From the NCBI RefSeq assembly GCF_002910915.1, contig NZ_NEUF01000068.1, forward strand, positions 62,001 through 126,000: DNA of 64,000 nt, in the 5' to 3' direction. This document shows, piece after piece, positions 36,736 through 44,015 of this stretch. Numbering within the stretch: position 1 is the first letter of the stretch; every line of letters begins with the position of its first letter. The position numbers were made by a program, and so were the translations under genes. The notes below the pieces were generated by a model, which made no database searches, had not been told where the DNA came from, and saw only the letters and a program-made list of their open reading frames with translations. Source of the stretch: Streptomyces sp. SM10. GTDB taxonomy: Bacteria; Actinomycetota; Actinomycetes; Streptomycetales; Streptomycetaceae.

Positions 36736-37134
36736 CTACGCCTGAGGGCTTTCCGGGCCCTCCTGCGCCCCGAGGGGCAGGACGATCCGGGTCAGGGCAT
36801 CGGCCGTGGTGGGCGCGGTGGGTATCAGGTCGCCGATCCCCGTGATGTCCAGCAGTCTCGTGAGGTGGGGTGGTGCGGCGGCCAGGGACAGCGACCCGTG
36901 CCGGTCCTTGGCGTACCGCAGGATGCCGATCATGGTGTTGAGGCCGGAGGAGTCGCAGAACTCCACGGGCGCCAGATCGAGGACGAGGTGAGGTCTTCCC
37001 TGTCTGATCAGGTCCAGGGCTCTGGACCTGAGGACAGGCGCGCTGTCCACGTCGATCTCGCCGGCGACATTGAGGACGGCGATCGAGTCCGCCGGATGCC
37101 GGACGGTGAGAATGAGGGTCGAGCTGTGCGTCAT
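36736..37134 (-). CDS. STAS-domain anti-anti-sigma factor
   Basis: A 132-residue protein consisting of one STAS domain. DSIAVLNVAGEIDVDSAPVLRSRALDLI is the first half and HLVLDLAPVEFCDSSGLNTMIGILR carries the conserved DSSG, whose Ser is phosphorylated by anti-sigma kinases in the SpoIIAA/RsbV family. In the unphosphorylated form these proteins capture the anti-sigma factor and free a sigma factor. The ATG at 37134 has GGAGT upstream. Its neighbours, a SpoIIE-type phosphatase and a SigF-like sigma factor within 3.5 kb, are the expected partners; the kinase itself is not in this window. Confidence 0.92.
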   Translation of the reverse strand: MTHSSTLILTVRHPADSIAVLNVAGEIDVDSAPVLRSRALDLIRQGRPHLVLDLAPVEFCDSSGLNTMIGILRYAKDRHGSLSLAAAPPHLTRLLDITGIGDLIPTAPTTADALTRIVLPLGAQEGPESPQA

Positions 37135-37235
37135 GGGTGTCAGTACTCCAGGCCGGTGGGCGGTCGCCGTCACGGCGGAAGCGACGGTGACCGCCGGAAG
37201 ATCACGCATCGGATGTCGACCGTGAAACCGTACCC

Positions 37236-37254
37236 CATGACAACTGTTGTCATG
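37236..37254. promoter_or_regulatory. Perfect 19-base palindrome, likely MarR operator
   Basis: CATGACAAC-T-GTTGTCATG, nine-base arms with one central base, between the divergent STAS and MarR genes. TTGTCAT/ATGACAA arms fit MarR-type sites. Confidence 0.8.
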
Positions 37255-37444
37255 AGGAAACATACTGGAGGCTGGCCGTGAACCCGGACGCCGTTGCGGA
37301 CGGGGGTACGATATTCGGGGCCACGGACGTGTCCCGGAACCTTTGTCCTGGCTTTCCGTACGAGCGCATCGGATGCCCGGCTCGCTTGCTCGGTCCGGTG
37401 GCCAGACGGACGAGTGAGACGATCCGGATCGGAGTGTCATCAAC

Positions 37445-37936
37445 ATGGGCCTGAGCCCCGAACCCGACCATCGGTCCCGGGATGCGGCCCGCGAGGGATC
37501 CGAGTTCGTCGAACTCCTCGAAGTCCTCTGGGAACACGGCCGCGAGGCGGTCCCGACAGGCCCGGTCTCCCCTTCCCAGCTTCGCGTGCTTTACACGCTG
37601 GACCGGGAGGAGGGAATCAACCTGCGGATGCTCGCGGAGGCCCTGGGGTCGGCCTCCCCCTCGGTCAGCAGACTCTGCGACCGCCTGCAGGCCACGGGAC
37701 TGGTGGAGCGCGCACCGAGCCCGGTGAGCCGCCGGGAGCTGGAGCTCCGGCTGACCAGCCATGGCAAGGCGTACCTCGTCGACCTGCGTATGCGCAGGGA
37801 GAAGGTGCTGATGTCCACGATCGACGCGATGCCGGCCAAGGCGCGGCGGTCGCTCCTCGAGGGACTCAGAGCTTTCCGCAATGCGGCCTCGGGGCAGGAC
37901 AGCGGCGGGGCGAGACCCCTGCGGTCGACCGGATAG
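37445..37936 (+). CDS. MarR family transcriptional regulator
   Basis: A 163-residue winged-helix regulator. VSPSQLRVLYTLDREEGINLRMLAEALGSASPSVSRLCDRLQATGLVER is the helix-turn-helix and SRRELELRLTSHGKAYLVDLR the wing, as in MarR/SlyA proteins. It lacks a clear Shine-Dalgarno before the ATG at 37445. It is divergent from the STAS gene across a perfect palindrome and convergent with the SpoIIE-type phosphatase, so it may link small-molecule or oxidative signals to the sigma-factor partner switch. Confidence 0.9.
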   Translation: MGLSPEPDHRSRDAAREGSEFVELLEVLWEHGREAVPTGPVSPSQLRVLYTLDREEGINLRMLAEALGSASPSVSRLCDRLQATGLVERAPSPVSRRELELRLTSHGKAYLVDLRMRREKVLMSTIDAMPAKARRSLLEGLRAFRNAASGQDSGGARPLRSTG

Positions 37937-37972
37937 TCACCGGTCGACCGGCCGGCCGAGAGCCGGAACGGG

Positions 37973-39160
37973 TCACTCGGACGTGGCGCCGGTGGAGGGC
38001 TGCCGGCCGAACCAGTCCAGGCAGACCACGAGAGCATCGTCGTCCAGCGGCGCCGAGGAACGGTACTCTCGCAGATCGCGCAGCACCGCGAGCGGGACCT
38101 GCTCGCACGGCAGCAGGCGGTGAGCGGAGAGCGACCGCCCCAGAGCACGCTCCCCGTAGCGCTCCCCGCCCTCCGACGCACTGTCGTAGACACCGTCACT
38201 ACCGATCAGCAACCGGTCACCCGGCTCCACGCGCAGGCGCTCCGCGACGTACTCGGTCTCTTCGAACATGCCCAGCGGGAGCTGCGCGTCGAAGTCGACG
38301 GACTCCACGTCCCGCCCCCGCAGGCGCCACATGCGGGGGGACCCCGCGTCCACGACCTCCACCTCACCCGTGGCCAGGTCGAAACGGAGCAGCAGGACCG
38401 ACGCGTGCAGCGCACCACGGTGCTGGGCGTAGACCGCCTGGTCGGCGAGGCTGGCCTGGCCGGGAAGGTCGAGGCCGGCGCGCCGGGCGTTGCGCAGGGC
38501 GTTGACGACGAGATTGGTCAACAGTGCTGCCTCCATCCCCTTGCCCATGCCGTTGGTGACGGTGAGCGTGAGGTGGTGGGCCGACACCGACCAGTCGAAG
38601 TTGTCACCGAAGATCGCGTACGCCGGTTCGAGATGGGCGCCCAACGAGAATTCGGGCCGGGCCACGGAGCGGCCGGGCAGCAGCTGCCACTGCATCTCCG
38701 CGGCGAGCGTCAGCCGCGTGGCGCGGCGCGCGAGGAGATAGAGGTCGGTGTCCCGTTCGGCGACCAGGATCTCGTGGCCGAGGGCTTCGCAGATCTGCTG
38801 CATCTCCGCGAGGCCCACCCTGGAACAGCTGGCCTCCGGCCCCGTCACGCTGAGGACGCCGAGCCGGTCGCCCCGGACGGTCACCGGCAGGTGCACGGTC
38901 GCCGGGCCGGGTGCGATCCGGGGCTCCACATAGGGTTCCTGGGCGCCGAACGCCCGCCCCTGGGGGCTGTCATGGACGGCCACCGGCTCGGCGAGAGGCA
39001 CCTCGGACACCACCTGGAGCGTGGTCATGCCGTAGTCGGCGAGCCGCAACTCCACGCTTTCCATGTCGTACTGTCTCCGCAGAGCCGCCGTGACGACGTC
39101 GACGAGCAGATGAGGTGCGGCCTTGCGCAGCTCCCGCTCGACGGCAGCGAATCTGTCCAC
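37973..39160 (-). CDS. PP2C/SpoIIE family serine phosphatase
   Basis: A 395-residue protein. Residues 1-150 form a GAF-like sensory region (VVSEVPLAEPVAVHDSPQGRAF, LPVTVRGDRLGVLSV). Residues about 170-390 are the SpoIIE phosphatase: EMQWQLLPG, FGDNFDWSVSAHHLTLTVTNGMGKGMEAALLTNLVVNALR, DAGSPRMWRLR, DRLLIGSDGVYDS and DDDALVVCL. It would dephosphorylate STAS anti-anti-sigma proteins. One metal ligand that is Asp in most relatives (DxMGxG) is Asn here. GTG start at 39160. It is divergent from the sigma factor gene, sharing the 266-base region between them. Confidence 0.92.
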   Translation of the reverse strand: MDRFAAVERELRKAAPHLLVDVVTAALRRQYDMESVELRLADYGMTTLQVVSEVPLAEPVAVHDSPQGRAFGAQEPYVEPRIAPGPATVHLPVTVRGDRLGVLSVTGPEASCSRVGLAEMQQICEALGHEILVAERDTDLYLLARRATRLTLAAEMQWQLLPGRSVARPEFSLGAHLEPAYAIFGDNFDWSVSAHHLTLTVTNGMGKGMEAALLTNLVVNALRNARRAGLDLPGQASLADQAVYAQHRGALHASVLLLRFDLATGEVEVVDAGSPRMWRLRGRDVESVDFDAQLPLGMFEETEYVAERLRVEPGDRLLIGSDGVYDSASEGGERYGERALGRSLSAHRLLPCEQVPLAVLRDLREYRSSAPLDDDALVVCLDWFGRQPSTGATSE

Positions 39161-39426
39161 GTGATCCTGTTTCTCATCGTGCCGAGCCGAGACCCGGACC
39201 GCCTGAAAGGCCCCGGCCGTCGGCCTCCAGCGTACGGGGCCTGTGCCCGGTCCAGCGCGGCGCGCCCAAGAGGTCGCACCGGTGGCAGGCGCTGCTCATC
39301 TTACGATGTCCGGAGACAACTGTTTCCACACAGCAAGAAAAATCGAGGTCATCGCGCATGGGCCACCCGAGGCAGGGCAGGGGCTCGTCACTAGGCGCGT
39401 TCAGCACGAGCAAGGGTGGGAACGAA

Positions 39427-40314
39427 ATGACCGCTGAACAGACTGCAGGGACCATATCGACGGACCGGGCGCAGGATACGGGGACCACGCCCGAACGCGT
39501 CGGTGAGCTGCCCTGGATCGAGGACACGGGCAAGGTGACGCCGAAGGACGCCCGCGCTCTCTCGACGCTGTTCTTCGAGCAGTTGCAGGTGCTGGAGGAG
39601 GGCACGCACGAGTACCAGTACGCGCGCAACACCCTCATCGAGATGAACATCTCCCTGGTCAGATTCGCCGCGCGGCGCTTCCGCAACCGGGGCAGCGGTG
39701 ACATGGAGGACATCACCCAGGTCGGGACCATCGGCCTCATCAAGGCCATCGACCGGTTCGAACTCTCCCGGGAGGTCGAGTTCGCCACTTTCGCCGTCCC
39801 CTACATCGTCGGCGAGATCAAGCGCTTCTTCCGTGACACGACGTGGGCCGTCCACGTCCCCCGGCGGCTGCAGGAACTGCGCGTCGAACTGGCCAAGGCC
39901 AAGGACGAGCTCGCCACTGTCCTGGACCGTGACCCGACGGTCAAGGAGCTGGCGGAACACATGGACCTCACCGAGGACGAGGTCATCGAGGGCGTCATCG
40001 CGTCGAACGGTTATACGGCCGGTTCCCTGGATCTGCCGACCAGCACCGGCGAGACCACGGGCACGGCGTCGCGCACCTTCGCCGACATCCTGGGCGAGCC
40101 CGACTCAGCGATGGAGACGGTGGAGAACCTTCACGCTCTGGCCCCGCTGATGGAGGAGCTCGACGACCGTGAGCGCCGCATCATCGAGATGCGCTTCGGC
40201 CAGGAGATGACGCAAGCACAGATCGGCGCCGAACTCGGCGTGTCCCAGATGCACGTGTCCCGCCTTCTCACACGCACGCTCGGGAAGCTCCGTACCGGCA
40301 TGCTGGCCCAGTAA
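39427..40314 (+). CDS. RNA polymerase sigma factor, SigB/SigF/SigG type
   Basis: A 295-residue sigma-70 factor of the stress/sporulation group. Region 2 is intact: YQYARNTLIEMNISLVRFAARRFRNRG, GDMEDITQVGTIGLIKAIDRFELSREVEFATFAVPYIVGEIKRFFRDTTWAVHVPRRLQELR. Region 3 is DPTVKELAEHMDLTEDEVIEGV, and region 4 ends RERRIIEMRFGQEMTQAQIGAELGVSQMHVSRLLTRTLGKLR. GGGTGGGAA precedes the ATG at 39427; an in-frame ATG at 39358 could add 23 residues. The STAS gene, the SpoIIE phosphatase and this sigma factor form the parts of a partner-switching circuit, with the anti-sigma kinase missing locally. Confidence 0.93.
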   Translation: MTAEQTAGTISTDRAQDTGTTPERVGELPWIEDTGKVTPKDARALSTLFFEQLQVLEEGTHEYQYARNTLIEMNISLVRFAARRFRNRGSGDMEDITQVGTIGLIKAIDRFELSREVEFATFAVPYIVGEIKRFFRDTTWAVHVPRRLQELRVELAKAKDELATVLDRDPTVKELAEHMDLTEDEVIEGVIASNGYTAGSLDLPTSTGETTGTASRTFADILGEPDSAMETVENLHALAPLMEELDDRERRIIEMRFGQEMTQAQIGAELGVSQMHVSRLLTRTLGKLRTGMLAQ

Positions 40315-40342
40315 CCGCGGAGTTCACACGCTCCGCCACAGG

Positions 40343-40372
40343 CGATTCGTCCGAGCCGACTCGGACGAATCG
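40343..40372 (+). terminator. Terminator hairpin after the sigma factor gene
   Basis: A perfect 13-base stem (CGATTCGTCCGAG at 40343-40355, mirror at 40360-40372) with a CCGA loop, about 28 bases after the stop. Confidence 0.9.
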
Positions 40373-40482
40373 TGGTCCCCGCCCCGCGCCGTCAGGACCA
40401 CAGAGGTCTGCGGCGTTCCGTCCCGGTTCGGTGTCGCGACGGTGGCGAAGTTCCTCGCGTCCACAGCGTGCACGTCTGTTCG
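40373..40482 (-). pseudogene. N-terminal remnant of a pyridoxamine 5'-phosphate oxidase-like protein
   Basis: The minus strand reads DARNFATVATPNRDGTPQTSVVLTARGGD before running into the sigma-gene terminator. (N)FATVATxxxDGxPQTSVVW is the hallmark N-terminal strand pair of F420- or FMN-dependent PNPOx-like proteins. About 30 codons survive; the flavin-binding remainder is gone and the upstream frame is broken, so no function is possible. Confidence 0.6.
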
Positions 40483-40726
40483 TCTCACACGATTGGCACA
40501 GCGCGGACGAGGACGCTGGTGATCAGGACCGAGTTCTCCGTCCGACGACTGGGGCAGCGCGGAATACGGCACGGCGGCGGCCCAGATGCCCCAGATCGCT
40601 GGTGATAGAAGCGATGAGGCGGCAGGGACCTCTAGCGAAACGGCACTCACACTGCGGGGAGCCCAGACGCCGGGAGCCGGACCGGTGACCACGGGGTGGA
40701 CGGGGCTTGCATGAGACCCTGTGCCC

Positions 40727-41812
40727 ATGTCACCGACCTCTCCGTCAGCATCCGTTCCACTGTCATCACCCCTTCCTCGTACTATGCGGGCCGTCGTTAT
40801 CACCGGCCACGGAGACCTCGATGTGATCAAGGAGCGCGAGGTGCCTATGCCCCGCCCGGGGCCGGGCGAGGTGCTGGTCCAGGTACACGCGGCAGGTTGC
40901 AACAACACCGATCTGTGGACCCGCGAAGGCTCCTACGGTGCTGCAGAGGACCCGGATGTCAAGACGGGATGGCTCGGTCCGCTCGACTTCCCGCGCATCC
41001 AGGGAGCCGACGTGGCCGGCACAGTAGTGGCCTGCGGCGATGAGGAAGCCACCGGACTCGTCGGGAAGCGGGTGCTGGTGGACCCGGCCGAGTACGACGG
41101 TCCGGGACCGGACGCGCGCCCGGCCGACGTGCTCGGGAGCGAGCGGGACGGGGGGTTCGCCGAGTACGTCGTGGTACCGAGCGCACGAGCCCACTCCGTC
41201 GAGGGGTCACCCCTCACGGACGTGGAGCTGGCTGCTCTTCCCATCGCCTATGGCACCGCGCTGGGCATGCTCGACCGCGGGGCCGTATCGAAGGGCCACA
41301 CCGTGCTCGTCACGGGTGCCTCGGGTGGTGTCGGTCTTGCCGCGGTCCAGTTGGCCCGCTCCCGTGGGGCCCGGGTCGTAGCAGTGTGCGGCGGTGACAA
41401 GGGGGAGGCCGTCCGCAGCGCGGGTGCCGATGCCGTGGTGGACCGGCGGCGGGGCGAGGTGCTCGCCGACGCGGTCGCGGCAGCACCGGGGGGCTACGAC
41501 ACGGTCATCGACGTCGTTGCCGGCGCAGCCCTCGGCCTCGGATTGCTGAGGGCCGGGGGACGCTGGGTGGTTGCCGGTGCCCTCGCCGGCTGGGCTGTCA
41601 ACATCGACGTGCGGCGGCTCTACCTCGCCAATCTCTCACTGGTGGGCTCAACCATGCACACACCGCGGATCTTCGACCGCCTGGTGGAGATTGCCCGACG
41701 CGGCGACGTCACACCGGTCGTCGCCGCAACCTTCCCACTCGGGCAGGTAGGCGAAGCACAGGCTCAACTCGCCCGGCGCAGCCACGTAGGAAAACTGATC
41801 ATCGTCCCCTGA
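40727..41812 (+). CDS. MDR-family NADPH:quinone oxidoreductase-like protein
   Basis: A 361-residue enzyme of the zinc-binding dehydrogenase superfamily without the structural-zinc Cys cluster. GroES-like half: MRAVVITGHGDLDVIKEREVPMPRPGPGEVLVQVHAAGCNNTD and DFPRIQGADVAGTVVACG. Cofactor half: KGHTVLVTGASGGVGLAAVQLAR and RSRGARVVAVCGGDKGEAV, a GASGGVG motif typical of NADPH. It would reduce quinones or alpha,beta-unsaturated carbonyls. The start is uncertain: ATG at 40727 gives a 19-residue leader before MRAVVITG, whose own ATG (40784) is the alternative; neither has a good ribosome-binding site. Confidence 0.85.
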   Translation: MSPTSPSASVPLSSPLPRTMRAVVITGHGDLDVIKEREVPMPRPGPGEVLVQVHAAGCNNTDLWTREGSYGAAEDPDVKTGWLGPLDFPRIQGADVAGTVVACGDEEATGLVGKRVLVDPAEYDGPGPDARPADVLGSERDGGFAEYVVVPSARAHSVEGSPLTDVELAALPIAYGTALGMLDRGAVSKGHTVLVTGASGGVGLAAVQLARSRGARVVAVCGGDKGEAVRSAGADAVVDRRRGEVLADAVAAAPGGYDTVIDVVAGAALGLGLLRAGGRWVVAGALAGWAVNIDVRRLYLANLSLVGSTMHTPRIFDRLVEIARRGDVTPVVAATFPLGQVGEAQAQLARRSHVGKLIIVP

Positions 41813-42394
41813 CCCGAATCCTCGGGCCCAGCCGCCCGAACCGTCCTGGATCGCCCCGGAGCTGGAAACCTCACGCCACAGGGCCCACGACTGACGGACG
41901 ATCCGGCCCAGGGTCGAAGGGTCTCTGGTGCCCATGGAACATCGGCCCGTCGACGGTCTCGGGGCTGGTGGGCTCGCATGTTGTGGTGTCGCGTGTTCGG
42001 GAGCCGCTCGACGAACCGGGCACGGTGAACCGCCCAACCTCTGTCTCAGTCCGAGCTCGGGCGCTGTCGAGACAACTGCGGTGACGATCCGCGACCGCTC
42101 CCCAAGATCTGTGCCAGAACCCAAAACTCGTGAACCTCACCCGACCGTGGATCCGGGTGCCTCCCGCACCCATGAACATCCAACGGCGCTACTCCTGAAC
42201 AGAGCCATATGCATCCTTCCTGCAGCGAAGGGTGAGGGGCCGACGCTCCAGCAGTACCCCTGTGACCCCACCCATGGGTGGGGTCACAGCGTCCACCGCC
42301 CCACACGCGGCATCTCCCCACCGCACTCCCGCCCCGAGGCCGGACAGGCACGGACGGCTGGCGTGCGGGCAACGGATCAGGCAGGCTCGCCCCC
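41813..42394. other. 582-base intergenic region with a long palindrome
   Basis: No supported gene. Open frames on both strands do not resemble proteins. It contains the perfect 30-base palindrome at 42260-42289 and ends with the VOC gene. Confidence 0.5.
42260..42289. repeat. Perfect 30-base palindrome without a loop
   Basis: Arm CTGTGACCCCACCCA (42260-42274) is followed at once by its exact reverse complement (42275-42289). As DNA it is a two-fold symmetric site; as RNA it would fold only with a small loop. It could be a terminator, an operator for the VOC gene 105 bases away, or the trace of an inverted duplication. Confidence 0.9.
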
Positions 42395-42778
42395 ATGGTC
42401 TCGGTGTTGCAGAACGTGGCGATCGATTGTGCGGATGCCTATGAGCTGGCCCGGTTCTGGAGTGAGGTGACCGGCCGTCCGCTGCATCCGGAGGACAGGC
42501 CGGGCAGCAGGGAGACCCAGGTGATGCTGGCTGAAGGTCCGATGCTGTACTTCAGCCAAGTACCGGAACCCAAGATCACCAAGAACAGGCTCCACCTGTG
42601 CCTGCGCCCCGAGACCTCGCGTGAGGAAGAGGTCGAACGGCTGCTGGGGCTGGGTGCCACCTGGATCGCGGACCGCCGTCATCCTGACGGCTCGGGGTGG
42701 GCCGTCCTTGCCGACCCCGAAGGCAATGAGTTCTGCGTCCTGCGCAGCGAGTCGGACCGCGCCGCGATGCCCGCCTGA
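42395..42778 (+). CDS. VOC superfamily protein (glyoxalase-like)
   Basis: A 127-residue single-domain protein of the vicinal oxygen chelate superfamily. It begins MVSVLQNVAIDCADAYELARFWSEVTGRPLHPED, then LYFSQVPEPKITKNRLHLCLRP, GLGATWIAD and GWAVLADPEGNEFCVLRSE, the standard pattern of Streptomyces glyoxalase-like proteins that dimerise to make a metal site. His in NRLHLCL and Glu in GNEFCVL are likely ligands. Possible roles are detoxification or antibiotic binding. A two-domain relative is encoded at 53671. Confidence 0.9.
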   Translation: MVSVLQNVAIDCADAYELARFWSEVTGRPLHPEDRPGSRETQVMLAEGPMLYFSQVPEPKITKNRLHLCLRPETSREEEVERLLGLGATWIADRRHPDGSGWAVLADPEGNEFCVLRSESDRAAMPA

Positions 42779-42888
42779 CTCCCGGGGCACGGCGTGGGCC
42801 GATGCTTCGACGGGCCGAAGGGCACGGGCGAACCAAGGCCGGTGCGCCGGAAGCTGACGAGGGGCCGAAGTCCCTTTGCCGGGCGCCC

Positions 42889-43320
42889 TCAGAGCTCGTG
42901 GTCCTGTGCCAGGTCCTCCCACCGGATTCCGCGAAGCGCAGGATCGGCGTCCTCGCCCGACGGGACGTCCGGAGCGGACTGGAACCAGGCCACAGCCAGC
43001 GTGGAACGGTGCAGGACCGGGTCGAGCTCAGGAGCGACCGCTGTGGACCGGAAGACCCCCACGCAACTCACCGGCGGCAGCACCTCGACAGGTCCGAAGG
43101 CTCCGGCGGTACTGTCCGGATACTCACGCGAGGGCTGGACGAGATGGATTGCCGTGAAGGAGAACGCCTTCTCGGCCTGGCTCCGGAGCCCACGGACCTT
43201 CATGTCGTTGATGCGTCGGCACGGGTAGCCCTCCAGCATCCCCCCGTAGGTCGACGACATCCGCAGCTCGGTGAGCTCGATCGCGCGACCGGACAGAAGG
43301 ACTATGTGGCCCAGTGACAT
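42889..43320 (-). CDS. Conserved hypothetical protein
   Basis: A 143-residue protein; ATG at 43320 with TAGGG seven bases upstream (GTG at 43326 possible). It reads MSLGHIVLLSGRAIELTELRMSSTYGGMLEGYPCRRINDMKV, FTAIHLVQPSREYPD, PPVSCVGVFRSTAVAPELDPVLHRSTLAVAWFQSAPDVPSGEDADPALRGIRWEDLAQDHEL. The even codon use and ordered appearance support a real soluble protein of a family common in Streptomyces. No catalytic motif is seen. It is divergent from a small gene at 43332. Confidence 0.7.
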   Translation of the reverse strand: MSLGHIVLLSGRAIELTELRMSSTYGGMLEGYPCRRINDMKVRGLRSQAEKAFSFTAIHLVQPSREYPDSTAGAFGPVEVLPPVSCVGVFRSTAVAPELDPVLHRSTLAVAWFQSAPDVPSGEDADPALRGIRWEDLAQDHEL

Positions 43321-43331
43321 GGTCACACCCT

Positions 43332-43559
43332 ATGCACAAGATCCATTCTCGGTACCCGGCCTTAGGGTTCACGGATGCGCATGTGCGCCTCGCGCTCCTC
43401 GACTACGTCGTCGTCGCTCACATCGACTGCCCCGGACACCCCGAGTCTGAGGTCCTGGGCCAGGTCGCCGAGGCCTACCGGACGTGCGGGACGGCCCACC
43501 AACCACTCCGCGACGGCCAGGTGATCGTGATCGACGGCGAGAGCGCCGAGGTCCGCTGA
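43332..43559 (+). CDS. Small hypothetical protein
   Basis: A 75-residue protein starting at 43332 only 11 bases from the divergent hypothetical gene's ATG. It reads FTDAHVRLALLDYVVVAHIDCPGHPESEVLGQVAEAYRTCG and QVIVIDGESAEVR. The pattern could be a small alpha/beta fold. No Shine-Dalgarno is visible, so it may be leaderless. Function unknown. Confidence 0.45.
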   Translation: MHKIHSRYPALGFTDAHVRLALLDYVVVAHIDCPGHPESEVLGQVAEAYRTCGTAHQPLRDGQVIVIDGESAEVR

Positions 43560-44015
43560 CGGCTCTCACCGGCCTGCCGGGCGGGCCGTGACGGGAGCCG
43601 GCCGGTGCAGAACGCCCGGGCGTCCAGGCCCCGCCCCGGTGTGTGAGCCGGAGCGTTCGCGTTCGCGGCCGCTTCCGGAGATCGGGGCGCGTCGGCCGGA
43701 AGCCCTGCTCCTCGCGTGCCCTGTCGGGGAAGAGCTCTGGAGCGGCGGACCGTTCCCACCGTACGGTGACGCCATGAGTGATCGCTCCGGAGCACCTGTC
43801 GAGGTCGGCGTACCCCTGCTCCGGGCCGTGCTCACCGCAGTGCCGACGCCGGACCGGTTCTGCCGGAACGAGACGACGCACGCGGGGAGGCCTGGCTGCC
43901 GGACGGCCGGATTCCGTAGCGGAGCATCGGAGCGGCCCGCGGGCTGTCCGGCCGTCTCCGGTCCCGATGCCCCAGGCTCGCCTGTCCCCCACCCGATCGC
44001 ACGCAAGGACGACAG
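43560..44015. other. 456-base gap before the ABC exporter operon
   Basis: No gene recognised with confidence. It must contain the exporter promoter. An open frame from 43774 (MSDRSGAPVEVGVPLL) has no family resemblance. Confidence 0.4.

Noticed and set aside
41813..42394. Transposase or IS remnant in the 582-base gap
   Set aside because: Several frames were read for DDE or HTH motifs and none was found; the palindrome alone is not evidence of an IS end.
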